Shown here: positions 25,061 through 40,600 of the stretch, one piece after another | How positions within the stretch are numbered: position 1 is the first letter of the stretch | How the letters are laid out: the number at the start of each line of letters is the position of its first letter | Assembly: GCA_964057225.1 (NCBI GenBank) | Contig: OZ059900.1 | Location: 1,002,501 to 1,066,500 of the forward strand | Direction of reading: 5' to 3' | Source of the DNA: Auanema rhodensis | Lineage: Eukaryota; Nematoda; Chromadorea; Rhabditida; Rhabditidae | Length of the DNA stretch: 64,000 nt | Notes under the pieces: model-generated | The model's database searches: none | What the model was told of the DNA's origin: nothing | Seen by the model: the letters and a program-made list of their open reading frames with translations, nothing else | Position numbers and translations under genes: made by a program

Positions 25061-27570
25061 GGCTAAATCGCTCATATATATGATCAGAAGCATAGTTTTA
25101 TTGTCTATGACAACAAAAATCATCAATTAAACGCTAGTGATGTTTAAATACTGATTTTCGCTCAAATAGCATTACTACACTAAGTATGGTCGTTTTTATG
25201 CCTTTAACACCATATACTCACCGATTTTTGGTACAAAATCTGTAATACTTGTAAATTTTGATCATATTCGTTAAGATTCGAGAATCAAACACATAATGCA
25301 CGAAATAAGTCTATTTTTACAAGTTTGCACTGATATTTATTCATTTTGATCAAAAAAGATCGAAAATAGAAAGAATTTTTGAAATTTCCGAGTTTTGAGT
25401 CCAATTTGGCTAAATCGCTCATATATATGATCAAAAGCATAGTTTTATTGTCTATAACAACAAAAGTCATCAATTAAACGCTAGTGATGTTTTAATACTG
25501 AATTTCGCTCAAATAGCATTACTACACTAAGTATGGTCGTTTTTATGCCTTTAACACCATATACTCACCGATTTTTGGTACAAAATCTGTGATACTCGTA
25601 AATTTTGATCATATTCGGTGAGATTCGAGAATCAAACACACAATACACGAAATAAGTTTATTTTGACGAGTTTGCACTGATATTTATTCATTTTGATCAA
25701 AAAAGGTCGAAAATAGAAAGATTTTTTGAAATTTCCGAGTTTTGAGTCCAATTTGGCTAAATCGCTCATATATATGATCAAAAGCATAGTTTTATTGTCT
25801 ATAACAACAAAAGTCATCAATTAAACGCTAGTGATGTTTTAATACTGAATTTCGCTCAAATAGCATTACTACACTAAGTATGGTCGTTTTTATGCCTTTA
25901 ACACCATATACTCACCGATTTTTGGTACAAAATCTGTAATACTTGTAAATTTTGATCATATTCGTTAAGATTCGAGAATCAAACACATAATGCACGAAAT
26001 AAGTCTATTTTTATGAGCTTGCACTGATATTTATTCATTTTGATCAAAAAAGATCGAAAATAGAAAGAATTTTTGAAATTTCCGAGTTTTGAGTCCAATT
26101 TGGCTAAATCGCTCATATATATGATCAGAAGCATAGTTTTATTGTCTATGACAACAAAAATCATCAATTAAACGCTAGTGATGTTTAAATACTGATTTTC
26201 GCTCAAATAGCATTACTACACTAAGTATGGTCGTTTTTATGCCTTTAACACCATATACTCACCGATTTTTGGTACAAAATCTGTAATACTTGTAAATTTT
26301 GATCATATTCGTTAAGATTCGAGAATCAAACACATAATACACGAAATAAGTCTATTTTTACAAGTTTGCACTGATATTTATTCATTTTGATCAAAAAAGA
26401 TCGAAAATAGAAAGAATTTTTGAAATTTCCGAGTTTTGAGTCCAATTTGGCTAAATCGCTCATATATATGATCAAAAGCATAGTTTTATTGTCTATAACA
26501 ACAAAAGTCATCAATTAAACGCTAGTGATGTTTTAATACTGAATTTCGCTCAAATAGCATTACTACACTAAGTATGGTCGTTTTTATGCCTTTAACACCA
26601 TATACTCACCGATTTTTGGTACAAAATCTGTGATACTCGTAAATTTTGATCATATTCGGTGAGATTCGAGAATCAAACACACAATACACGAAATAAGTTT
26701 ATTTTGACGAGTTTGCACTGATATTTATTCATTTTGATCAAAAAAGGTCGAAAATAGAAAGATTTTTTGAAATTTCCGAGTTTTGAGTCCAATTTGGCTA
26801 AATCGCTCATATATATGATCAAAAGCATAGTTTTATTGTCTATAACAACAAAAGTCATCAATTAAACGCTAGTGATGTTTTAATACTGAATTTCGCTCAA
26901 ATAGCATTACTACACTAAGTATGGTCGTTTTTATGCCTTTAACACCATATACTCACCGATTTTTGGTACAAAATCTGTAATACTTGTAAATTTTGATCAT
27001 ATTCGTTAAGATTCGAGAATCAAACACATAATGCACGAAATAAGTCTATTTTTATGAGCTTGCACTGATATTTATTCATTTTGATCAAAAAAGATCGAAA
27101 ATAGAAAGAATTTTTGAAATTTCCGAGTTTTGAGTCCAATTTGGCTAAATCGCTCATATATATGATCAGAAGCATAGTTTTATTGTCTATGACAACAAAA
27201 ATCATCAATTAAACGCTAGTGATGTTTAAATACTGATTTTCGCTCAAATAGCATTACTACACTAAGTATGGTCGTTTTTATGCCTTTAACACCATATACT
27301 CACCGATTTTTGGTACAAAATCTGTAATACTTGTAAATTTTGATCATATTCGTTAAGATTCGAGAATCAAACACATAATACACGAAATAAGTCTATTTTT
27401 ACAAGTTTGCACTGATATTTATTCATTTTGATCAAAAAAGATCGAAAATAGAAAGAATTTTTGAAATTTCCGAGTTTTGAGTCCAATTTGGCTAAATCGC
27501 TCATATATATGATCAAAAGCATAGTTTTATTGTCTATAACAACAAAAGTCATCAATTAAACGCTAGTGAT
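25061..27570. repeat. Second trimer block, 1041 bp, about 2.4 copies
   Basis: Monomers 25285, 25632 and 25979 (B M N) repeat at 26326, 26673 and 27020, then 27367. The first and second B members differ at one visible base (ataatgcacg against ataatacacg). It is the same trimer as at 20880-23558 without the tttttatc marker, so the trimer spread and then diversified. The match stops near 27571, where the third B switches to gtttaaatactgaatttcac. Confidence 0.92.
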
Positions 27571-27600
27571 GTTTAAATACTGAATTTCACTCAAATAGCA

Positions 27601-30600
27601 TTACTACACTAAGTATGGTCGTTTTTATGCCTTTAACACCATATACTCACCGATTTTTGGTAAAAAATCTGTAATACTCGTAAATTTTGATCATATTCGT
27701 TAAGATTTGAGAATCAAACATACAATACACAAAATCAGTCTATTTTTATGAGCTTGCACTGATATATTTTCATTTCGATCAAAAAAGGTCGAAAATAGAA
27801 AGAATTTTTGAAATTTCCGAGTTTTGAGTCTAATTTGGCTAAATCGCTCATATATATGATCAGAAGCATAGTTTTATTGTCTATGACAACAAAAATCATC
27901 AATTAAACGCTAGTGATGTTTAAATACTGATTTTCGCTCAAATAGCATTACTACACTAAGTATGGTCGTTTTTATGCCTTTAACACCATATACTCACCGA
28001 TTTTTGGTACAAAATCTGTAATACTTGTAAATTTTGATCATATTCGTTAAGATTCGAGAATCAAACACATAATACACGAAATAAGTCTATTTTTACAAGT
28101 TTGCACTGATATTTATTCATTTTGATCAAAAAAGATCGAAAATAGAAAGAATTTTTGAAATTTCCGAGTTTTGAGTCCAATTTGGCTAAATCGCTCATAT
28201 ATATGATCAAAAGCATAGTTTTATTGTCTATAACAACAAAAGTCATCAATTAAACGCTAGTGATGTTTAAATACTGAATTTCACTCAAATAGCATTACTA
28301 CACTAAGTATGGTCGTTTTTATGCCTTTAACACCATATACTCACCGATTTTTGGTACAAAATCTGTGATACTCGTAAATTTTGATCATATTCGTTAAGAT
28401 TTGAGAATCAAACATACAATACACAAAATCAGTCTATTTTTATGAGCTTGCACTGATATATATTCATTTTGATCAAAAAAGGTCGAAAATAGAAAGAATT
28501 TTTGAAATTTACGAGTTTTGAGTCTAATTTGGCTAAATCGCTCATATATATGATCAGAAGCATAGTTTTATTGTCTATGACAACAAAAGTCATTAATTAA
28601 ACGCTAGTGATGTTTAAATACTGATTTTCGCTCAAATAGCATTACTACACTAAGTATGGTCGTTTTTATGCCTTTAACACCATATACTCACCGATTTTTG
28701 GTACAAAATCTGTAATACTTGTAAATTTTGATCATATTCGTTAAGATTCGAGAATCAAACACATAATACACGAAATAAGTCTATTTTTACAAGTTTGCAC
28801 TGATATTTATTCATTTTGATCAAAAAAGATCGAAAATAGAAAGAATTTTTGAAATTTCCGAGTTTTGAGTCCAATTTGGCTAAATCGCTCATATATATGA
28901 TCAAAAGCATAGTTTTATTGTCTATAACAACAAAAGTCATCAATTAAACGCTAGTGATGTTTAAATACTGAATTTCACTCAAATAGCATTACTACACTAA
29001 GTATGGTCGTTTTTATGCCTTTAACACCATATACTCACCGATTTTTGGTACAAAATCTGTGATACTCGTAAATTTTGATCATATTTGGTGAGATTCGAGA
29101 ATCAAACACACAATACACGAAATAAGTTTATTTTTACGAGTTTGCACTGATATTTATTCATTTTGATCAAAAAAGGTCGAAAATAGAAAGAATTTTTGAA
29201 ATTTCCGAGTTTTGAGTCTAATTTGGCTAAATCGCTCATATATATGATCAAAAGCATAGTTTTATTGTCTATGACAACAAAAGTCATCAATTAAACGCTA
29301 GTGATGTTTAAATACTGAATTTCGCTCAAATAGCATTACTACACTAAGTATGGTCGTTTTTATGCCTTTAACACCATATACTCACCGATTTTTGGTACAA
29401 AATCTGTAATACTCGTAAATTTTGATCATATTCGTTAAGATTTGAGAATCAAACATACAATACACAAAATCAGTCTATTTTTATGAGCTTGCACTGATAT
29501 ATATTCATTTTGATCAAAAAAGGTCGAAAATAGAAAGAATTTTTGAAATTTACGAGTTTTGAGTCTAATTTGGCTAAATCGCTCATATATATGATCAGAA
29601 GCATAGTTTTATTGTCTATGACAACAAAAGTCATTAATTAAACACTAATGATGTTTAAATCACTAAATTTCGCTCAAATAGCATTACTACACTAAGTATG
29701 GTCGTTTTTATGCCTTTAACACCATATACTCACCGATTTTTGGTACAAAATCTGTAATACTTGTAAATTTTGATCATATTCGTTAAGATTCGAGAATCAA
29801 ACACATAATACACGAAATAAGTCTATTTTTATGAGTTTGCACTGATATTTATTCATTTTGATCAAAAAAGGTCGAAAATAGAAAGAATTTTTGAATTTTC
29901 CGAGTTTTGAGTCCAATTGGGCTAAATCGCTCATATATATGATCAAAAGCATAGTTTTACTGTCTATGATAACAAAAGTCTTCAAATATACACTAATAAT
30001 GTGTAAATCACTGAATTTCACTCAAATAGCTTTACTACACTAAGTATGGTCGTTTTTATGCCTTTAACACCATATACTCACCGATTTTTGGTAAAAAATC
30101 TGTAATACTCGTAAATTTTGATCATATTCGTTAAGATTTGAGAATCAAACATACAATACACAAAATCAGTCTATTTTTATGAGCTTGCACTGATATATTT
30201 TCATTTCGATCAAAAAAGGTCGAAAATAGAAAGAATTTTTGAAATTTCCGAGTTTTGAGTCTAATTTGGCTAAATCGCTCATATATATGATCAGAAGCAT
30301 AGTTTTATTGTCTATGACAACAAAAATCATCAATTAAACGCTAGTGATGTTTAAATACTGATTTTCGCTCAAATAGCATTACTACACTAAGTATGGTCGT
30401 TTTTATGCCTTTAACACCATATACTCACCGATTTTTGGTACAAAATCTGTAATACTTGTAAATTTTGATCATATTCGTTAAGATTCGAGAATCAAACACA
30501 TAATACACGAAATAAGTCTATTTTTACAAGTTTGCACTGATATTTATTCATTTTGATCAAAAAAGATCGAAAATAGAAAGAATTTTTGAAATTTCCGAGT

Positions 30601-32500
30601 TTTGAGTCCAATTTGGCTAAATCGCTCATATATATGATCAAAAGCATAGTTTTATTGTCTATAACAACAAAAGTCATCAATTAAACGCTAGTGATGTTTA
30701 AATACTGAATTTCACTCAAATAGCATTACTACACTAAGTATGGTCGTTTTTATGCCTTTAACACCATATACTCACCGATTTTTGGTACAAAATCTGTGAT
30801 ACTCGTAAATTTTGATCATATTCGTTAAGATTTGAGAATCAAACATACAATACACAAAATCAGTCTATTTTTATGAGCTTGCACTGATATATATTCATTT
30901 TGATCAAAAAAGGTCGAAAATAGAAAGAATTTTTGAAATTTACGAGTTTTGAGTCTAATTTGGCTAAATCGCTCATATATATGATCAGAAGCATAGTTTT
31001 ATTGTCTATGACAACAAAAGTCATTAATTAAACGCTAGTGATGTTTAAATACTGATTTTCGCTCAAATAGCATTACTACACTAAGTATGGTCGTTTTTAT
31101 GTCTTTAACACCATATACTCACCGATTTTTGGTACAAAATCTGTAATACTTGTAAATTTTGATCATATTCGTTAAGATTCGAGAATCAAACACATAATAC
31201 ACGAAATAAGTCTATTTTTACAAGTTTGCACTGATATTTATTCATTTTGATCAAAAAAGATCGAAAATAGAAAGAATTTTTGAAATTTCCGAGTTTTGAG
31301 TCCAATTTGGCTAAATCGCTCATATATATGATCAAAAGCATAGTTTTATTGTCTATAACAACAAAAGTCATCAATTAAACGCTAGTGATGTTTAAATACT
31401 GAATTTCACTCAAATAGCATTACTACACTAAGTATGGTCGTTTTTATGCCTTTAACACCATATACTCACCGATTTTTGGTACAAAATCTGTGATACTCGT
31501 AAATTTTGATCATATTTGGTGAGATTCGAGAATCAAACACACAATACACGAAATAAGTTTATTTTTACGAGTTTGCACTGATATTTATTCATTTTGATCA
31601 AAAAAGGTCGAAAATAGAAAGAATTTTTGAAATTTCCGAGTTTTGAGTCTAATTTGGCTAAATCGCTCATATATATGATCAAAAGCATAGTTTTATTGTC
31701 TATGACAACAAAAGTCATCAATTAAACGCTAGTGATGTTTAAATACTGAATTTCGCTCAAATAGCATTACTACACTAAGTATGGTCGTTTTTATGCCTTT
31801 AACACCATATACTCACCGATTTTTGGTACAAAATCTGTAATACTCGTAAATTTTGATCATATTCGTTAAGATTTGAGAATCAAACATACAATACACAAAA
31901 TCAGTCTATTTTTATGAGCTTGCACTGATATATATTCATTTTGATCAAAAAAGGTCGAAAATAGAAAGAATTTTTGAAATTTACGAGTTTTGAGTCTAAT
32001 TTGGCTAAATCGCTCATATATATGATCAGAAGCATAGTTTTATTGTCTATGACAACAAAAGTCATTAATTAAACACTAATGATGTTTAAATCACTAAATT
32101 TCGCTCAAATAGCATTACTACACTAAGTATGGTCGTTTTTATGCCTTTAACACCATATACTCACCGATTTTTGGTACAAAATCTGTAATACTTGTAAATT
32201 TTGATCATATTCGTTAAGATTCGAGAATCAAACACATAATACACGAAATAAGTCTATTTTTATGAGTTTGCACTGATATTTATTCATTTTGATCAAAAAA
32301 GGTCGAAAATAGAAAGAATTTTTGAATTTTCCGAGTTTTGAGTCCAATTGGGCTAAATCGCTCATATATATGATCAAAAGCATAGTTTTACTGTCTATGA
32401 TAACAAAAGTCTTCAAATATACACTAATAATGTGTAAATCACTGAATTTCACTCAAATAGCTTTACTACACTAAGTATGGTCGTTTTTATGCCTTTAACA
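27601..32500. repeat. 7-mer higher-order repeat I, 2431 bp, two copies
   Basis: Monomers 27714, 28061, 28408, 28755, 29102, 29449 and 29797 (X B X B K X L) recur at 30144, 30492, 30839, 31186, 31533, 31880 and 32228. Exact 2431-bp spacing is fixed by ggtaaaaaat (27661 and 30092), atatttggtgag (t at 29086 and 31517) and ttttcatttcgatc in the two X members. Copy one begins between about 27601 and 27660, because upstream bases differ (gcattac against gctttac). A looser partial third copy continues to about 33120 without those markers. Confidence 0.93.
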
Positions 32501-34660
32501 CCATATACTCACCGATTTTTGGTACAAAATCTGTAATACTCGTAGATTTTGATCATATTCGTTAAGATTTGAGAATCAAACATACAATACACAAAATCAG
32601 TCTATTTTTATGAGCTTGCACTGATATATATTCATTTTGATCAAAAAAGGTCGAAAAGAGAAAGAATTTTTGAAATTTCCGAGTTTTGAGTCTAATTTGG
32701 CTAAATCGCTCATATATATGATCAGAAGCATAGTTTTATTGTCTATGACAACAAAAATCATCAATTAAACGCTAGTGATGTTTAAATACTGATTTTCGCT
32801 CAAATAGCATTACTACACTAAGTATGGTCGTTTTTATGCCTTTAACACCATATACTCACCGATTTTTGGTACAAAATCTGTAATACTTGTAAATTTTGAT
32901 CATATTCGTTAAGATTCGAGAATCAAACACATAATACACGAAATAAGTCTATTTTTACAAGTTTGCACTGATATTTATTCATTTTGATCAAAAAAGATCG
33001 AAAATAGAAAGAATTTTTGAAATTTCCGAGTTTTGAGTCCAATTTGGCTAAATCGCTCATATATATGATCAAAAGCATAATTTTATTGTCTATAACAACA
33101 AAAGTCATCAATTAAACGCTAGTGATGTTTAAATACTGAATTTCGCTCAAATAGCATTACTACACTAAGTATGGTCGTTTTTATGCCTTTAACACCATAT
33201 ACTCACCGATTTTTGGTACAAAATCTGTAATACTCGTAAATTTTGATCATATTCGTTAAGATTCGAAAATCAAACACACAATACACGAAATCAGTCCATT
33301 TTTATGAGCTTGCACTGATATATATTCATTTTGATCAAAAAAGGTCGAAAATAGAAAGATTTTTTGAAATTTCCGAGTTTTGAGTCTAATTTGGCTAAAT
33401 CGCTCATATATATGATCAGAAGCATAGATGTATTGTATATGACAACAAAAGTCATTGATTGAACACTAATGATGTTTAAATCACTGAATTTCGCTCAAAT
33501 AGCATTACTACACTAAGGATGGTCGTTTTTATGCCTTTAACACCATATACTCACCGATTTTTGGTACAAAATCTGTGATACTCGTAAATTTTGATCATTT
33601 CCGTTAAGATTCAAGAATCAAACACACAATACACGAAATAAGTTCATTTTTACAAGTTTGCACTGATATTTATTCATTTTGATCAAAAAAGGTCGAAAAT
33701 AGAAAGAATTTTTGAAATTTACGAGTTTTGAGTCTAATTTGGCTAAATCGCTCATATATATGATCAGAAGCATAGTTTTATTGTCTATGACAACAAAAAT
33801 CATTAATTAAACACTAATGATGTTTAAATACTGATTTTCGCTCAAATAGCATTACTACACTAAGTATGGTCGTTTTTATACCTTCAACACCATATACTCA
33901 CCGATTTTTGGTACAAAATCTGTGATACTCGTAATTTTCGATCATATTCGTTAAGATTCGAGAATCAAACACACAATACACGAAATGAGTTTATTTTCAC
34001 GAGTTTGCACTGATATTTATTCATTTTGATCAAAAAAGGTCGAAAATAGAAAGAATTTTTGAATTTTCCGAGTTTTGAGTCTAATTTGGCTAAATCGCTC
34101 ATATATATGATCAGAAGCATAGTTTTATCGTCTATGACAACAAAAGTCATTAATTAAACACTAATAATGTTTAAATCACTAAATTTCGCTCAAATAGCAT
34201 TACTACACTAAGTATGGTCGTTTTTATACCTTCAACACCATATACTCACCGATTTTTGGTACAAAATCTGTAATACTTGTAAATTTCGATCATATTCGTT
34301 AAGATTTGAGAATCAAACACATAATACACGAAATAAGTCTATTTTTACAAGTTTGCACTGATATTTATTCATTTTGATTAAAAAAGGTCGAAAAGAGAAA
34401 GAATTTTTGAAATTTCCGAGTTTTGAGTCTAATTTGGCTAAATCGCTCATATATATGATCAGAAGCATAGATGTATTGTCTATGACAACAAAAGTCATTG
34501 ATTGAACACTAATGATGTTTAAATCACTGAATTTCGCTCAAATAGCATTACTACACTAAGGATGGTCGTTTTTATGCCTTTAACACCATATACTCACCGA
34601 TTTTTGGTACAAAATCTGTGATACTCGTAAATTTTGATCATTTCCGTTAAGATTCAAGAA
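32501..34660. repeat. Transition region with 3-mer-offset duplication
   Basis: Monomers at 32575 (X), 32923 (B), 33270 (X front, A back), 33618 (D), 33965 (E/D mosaic with ttatcgtctatg) and 34313 (H front, A back). The private cattgattgaac and gatcatttccg occur at about 33453 and 33595 and again about 1043 bp later. The stretch around 33355-33860 is therefore a 3-monomer-offset copy of 34398-34905. This is where A, D and E markers reappear after the central domain. Confidence 0.83.
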
Positions 34661-37600
34661 TCAAACACACAATACACGAAATAAGTTCATTTTTACAAGT
34701 TTGCACTGATATTTATTCATTTTGATCAAAAAAGGTCGAAAATAGAAAGAATTTTTGAAATTTACGAGTTTTGAGTCTAATTTGGCTAAATCGCTCATAT
34801 ATATGATCAGAAGCATAGTTTTATTGTCTATGACAACAAAAGTCATCAATTAAACACTAATGATGTTTAAATACTGATTTTCGCTCAAATAGCATTACTA
34901 CACTAAGTATGGTCGTTTTTATACCTTCAACACCATATACTCACCGATTTTTGGTACAAAATCTGTGATACTCGTAAATTTCGATCATATTCGTTAAGAT
35001 TTGAGAATCAAACACACAATACACGAAATGAGTTTATTTTCACGAGTTTGCACTGATATTTATTCATTTTGATCAAAAAAGGTCGAAAATAGAAAGAATT
35101 TTTGAATTTTCCGAGTTTTGAGTCCAATTGGGCTAAATCGCTCATATATATGATCAAAAGCATAGTTTTACTGTCTATGATAACAAAAGTCTTCAAATAT
35201 ACACCAGTAATGATTAAATCACTGAATTTCACTCAAATAGCATTACTACACTAAGTATGGTCGTTTTTATGCCTTTAACACCATATACTCACCGATTTTT
35301 GGTACAAAATCTGTAATACTTGTAAATTTTGATCATATTCGTTAAGATTTGAGAATCAAACATACAATACACAAAATCAGTCTATTTTTATGAGCTTGCA
35401 CTGATATATATTCATTTTGATCAAAAAAGGTCGAAAATAGAAAGATTTTTTGAAATTTCCGAGTTTTGAGTCTAATTTGGCTAAATCGCTCATATATATG
35501 ATCAGAAGCATAGTTTTATTGTGTATGACAACAAAAGTCATCAATTAAACGCTAGTGATGTTTAAATACTGATTTTCGCTCAAATAGCATTACTACACTA
35601 AGTATGGTCGTTTTTATGCCTTTAACACCATATACTCACCGATTTTTGGTACAAAATCTGTAATACTCGTAAATTTTGATCATATTCGTTAAGATTTGAG
35701 AATCAAACATACAATACACGAAATCAGTCTATTTTTATGAGCTTGCACTGATATATATTCATTTTGATCAAAAAAGGTCGAAAATAGAAAGAATTTTTGA
35801 AATTTACGAGTTTTGAGTCTAATTTGGCTAAATCGCTCATATATATGATCAGAAGCATAGTTTTATCGTCTATGACAACAAAAGTCATTAATTAAACACT
35901 AATAATGTTTAAATCACTAAATTTCGCTCAAATAGCATTACTACACTAAGTATGGTCGTTTTTATGCCTTTAACACCATATACTCACCGATTTTTGGTAC
36001 AAAATCTGTAATACTTGTAAATTTTGATCATATTCGTTAAGATTCGAGAATCAAACACATAATACACGAAATAAGTCTATTTTTATGAGTTTGCACTGAT
36101 ATTTATTCATTTTGATCAAAAAAGGTCGAAAATAGAAAGAATTTTTGAAATTTCCGAGTTTTGAGTCTAATTTGGCTAAATCGCTCATATATATGATCAG
36201 AAGCATAGTTTTATTGTCTATGACAACAAAAATCATCAATTAAACGCTAGTGATGTTTAAATACTGATTTTCGCTCAAATAGCATTACTACACTAAGTAT
36301 GGTCGTTTTTATGCCTTTAACACCATATACTCACCGATTTTTGGTACAAAATCTGTAATACTTGTAAATTTTGATCATATTCGTTAAGATTTGAGAATCA
36401 AACATACAATACACAAAATCAGTCTATTTTTATGAGCTTGCACTGATATATATTCATTTTGATCAAAAAAGGTCGAAAATAGAAAGAATTTTTGAAATTT
36501 CCGAGTTTTGAGTCTAATTTGGCTAAATCGCTCATATATATGATCAGAAGCATAGTTTCATTGTCTATGACAACAAAAATCATCAATTAAACGCTAGTGA
36601 TGTTTAAATACTGATTTTCGCTCAAATAGCATTACTACACTAAGTATGGTCGTTTTTATGCCTTTAACACCATATACTCACCGATTTTTGGTACAAAATC
36701 TGTGATACTCGTAAATTTTGATCATATTCGGTGAGATTCGAGAATCAAACACTCAATACACGAAATAAGTTTATTTTGACGAGTTTGCACTGATATTTAT
36801 TCATTTTGATCAAAAAAGATCGAAAACAGAAAGAATTTTTGAAATTTCCGAGTTTTGAGTCCAATTTGGCTAAATCGCTCATATATATGATCAAAAGCAT
36901 AGTTTTATTGTCTATAACAACAAAAGTCATCAATTAAACGCTAGTGATGTTTTAATACTGAATTTCGCTCAAATAGCATTACTACACTAAGTATGGTCGT
37001 TTTTATGCCTTTAACACCATATACTCACCGATTTTTGGTACAAAATCTGTGATACTCGTAAATTTTGATCATATTCGGTGAGATTCGAGAATCAAACACA
37101 CAATACACGAAATAAGTTCATTTTGACGAGTTTGCACTGATATTTATTCATTTTGATCAAAAAAGGTCGAAAATAGAAAGAATTTTTGAAATTTACAAGT
37201 TTTGAGTCTAATTTGGCTAAATCGCTCATATATATGATCAGAAGCATAGTTTTATTGTCTATGACAACAAAAGTCATTAATTAAACACTAATGATGTTTA
37301 AATACTGATTTTCGCTCAAATAGCATTACTACACTAAGTATGGTCGTTTTTATACCTTCAACACCATATACTCACCGATTTTTGGTACAAAATCTGTGAT
37401 ACTCGTAAATTTCGATCATATTCGTTAAGATTTGAGAATCAAACACACAATACACGAAATGAGTTTATTTTCACGAGTTTGCACTGATATTTATTCATTT
37501 TGATCAAAAAAGGTCGAAAATAGAAAGAATTTTTGAATTTTCCGAGTTTTGAGTCCAATTGGGCTAAATCGCTCATATATATGATCAAAAGCATAGTTTT

Positions 37601-40600
37601 ACTGTCTATGATGACAAAAGTCTTCAAATATACACCAGTAATGATTAAATCACTGAATTTCACTCAAATAGCATTACTACACTAAGTATGGTCGTTTTTA
37701 TGCCTTTAACACCATATACTCACCGATTTTTGGTACAAAATCTGTAATACTTGTAAATTTTGATCATATTCGTTAAGATTTGAGAATCAAACATACAATA
37801 CACAAAATCAGTCAATTTTTATGAGCTTGCACTGATATATATTCATTTTGATCAAAAAAGGTCGAAAATAGAAAGAATTTTTGAAATTTCCGAGTTTTGA
37901 GTCTAATTTGGCTAAATCGCTCATATATATGATCAGAAGCATAGTTTTATTGTGTATGACAACAAAAGTCATCAATTAAACGCTAGTGATGTTTAAATAC
38001 TGATTTTCGCTCAAATAGCATTACTACACTAAGTATGGTCGTTTTTATGCCTTTAACACCATATACTCACCGATTTTTGGTACAAAATCTGTAATACTCG
38101 TAAATTTTGATCATATTCGTTAAGATTTGAGAATCAAACATACAATACACGAAATCAGTCTATTTTTATGAGCTTGCACTGATATATATTCATTTTGATC
38201 AAAAAAGGTCGAAAATAGAAAGAATTTTTGAAATTTACGAGTTTTGAGTCTAATTTGGCTAAATCGCTCATATATATGATCAGAAGCATAGTTTTATCGT
38301 CTATGACAACAAAAGTCATTAATTAAACACTAATAATGTTTAAATCACTAAATTTCGCTCAAATAGCATTACTACACTAAGTATGGTCGTTTTTATGCCT
38401 TTAACACCATATACTCACCGATTTTTGGTACAAAATCTGTAATACTTGTAAATTTTGATCATATTCGTTAAGATTCGAGAATCAAACACATAATACACGA
38501 AATAAGTCTATTTTTATGAGTTTGCACTGATATTTATTCATTTTGATCAAAAAAGGTCGAAAATAGAAAGAATTTTTGAAATTTCCGAGTTTTGAGTCTA
38601 ATTTGGCTAAATCGCTCATATATATGATCAGAAGCATAGTTTTATTGTCTATGACAACAAAAATCATCAATTAAACGCTAGTGATGTTTAAATACTGATT
38701 TTCGCTCAAATAGCATTACTACACTAAGTATGGTCGTTTTTATGCCTTTAACACCATATACTCACCGATTTTTGGTACAAAATCTGTAATACTTGTAAAT
38801 TTTGATCATATTCGTTAAGATTTGAGAATCAAACATACAATACACAAAATCAGTCAATTTTTATGAGCTTGCACTGATATATATTCATTTTGATCAAAAA
38901 AGGTCGAAAATAGAAAGAATTTTTGAAATTTCCGAGTTTTGAGTCTAATTTGGCTAAATCGCTCATATATATGATCAGAAGCATAGTTTCATTGTCTATG
39001 ACAACAAAAATCATCAATTAAACGCTAGTGATGTTTAAATACTGATTTTCGCTCAAATAGCATTACTACACTAAGTATGGTCGTTTTTATGCCTTTAACA
39101 CCATATACTCACCGATTTTTGGTACAAAATCTGTGATACTCGTAAATTTTGATCATATTCGGTGAGATTCGAGAATCAAACACTCAATACACGAAATAAG
39201 TTTATTTTGACGAGTTTGCACTGATATTTATTCATTTTGATCAAAAAAGATCGAAAACAGAAAGAATTTTTGAAATTTCCGAGTTTTGAGTCCAATTTGG
39301 CTAAATCGCTCATATATATGATCAAAAGCATAGTTTTATTGTCTATAACAACAAAAGTCATCAATTAAACGCTAGTGATGTTTTAATACTGAATTTCGCT
39401 CAAATAGCATTACTACACTAAGTATGGTCGTTTTTATGCCTTTAACACCATATACTCACCGATTTTTGGTACAAAATCTGTGATACTCGTAAATTTTGAT
39501 CATATTCGGTGAGATTCGAGAATCAAACACACAATACACGAAATAAGTTCATTTTGACGAGTTTGCACTGATATTTATTCATTTTGATCAAAAAAGGTCG
39601 AAAATAGAAAGATTTTTTGAAATTTCCGAGTTTTGAGTCTAATTTGGCTAAATCGCTCATATATATGATCAGAAGCATAGTTTTATTGTCTATAACAACA
39701 AAAGTCATTAATTAAACGCTAGTGATGTTTTAAAACTGAATTTCGCTCAAATAGCATTACTACACTAAGTATGGTCGTTTTTATGCCTTTAACACCATAT
39801 ACTCACCGATTTTTGGTACAAAATCTGTGATACTCGTAAATTTTGATCATTTCCGTTAAGATTCAAGAATCAAACACACAATACACGAAATAAGTTCATT
39901 TTTACAAGTTTGCACTGATATTTATTCATTTTGATCAAAAAAGGTCGAAAATAGAAAGAATTTTTGAAATTTACAAGTTTTGAGTCTAATTTGGCTAAAT
40001 CGCTCATATATATGATCAGAAGCATAGTTTTATTGTCTATGACAACAAAAGTCATTAATTAAACACTAATGATGTTTAAATACTGATTTTCGCTCAAATA
40101 GCATTACTACACTAAGTATGGTCGTTTTTATACCTTCAACACCATATACTCACCGATTTTTGGTACAAAATCTGTGATACTCGTAAATTTCGATCATATT
40201 CGTTAAGATTTGAGAATCAAACACACAATACACGAAATGAGTTTATTTTCACGAGTTTGCACTGATATTTATTCATTTTGATCAAAAAAGGTCGAAAATA
40301 GAAAGAATTTTTGAATTTTCCGAGTTTTGAGTCCAATTGGGCTAAATCGCTCATATATATGATCAAAAGCATAGTTTTACTGTCTATGATGACAAAAGTC
40401 TTCAAATATACACCAGTAATGATTAAATCACTGAATTTCACTCAAATAGCATTACTACACTAAGTATGGTCGTTTTTATGCCTTTAACACCATATACTCA
40501 CCGATTTTTGGTACAAAATCTGTAATACTTGTAAATTTTGATCATATTCGTTAAGATTTGAGAATCAAACATACAATACACAAAATCAGTCAATTTTTAT

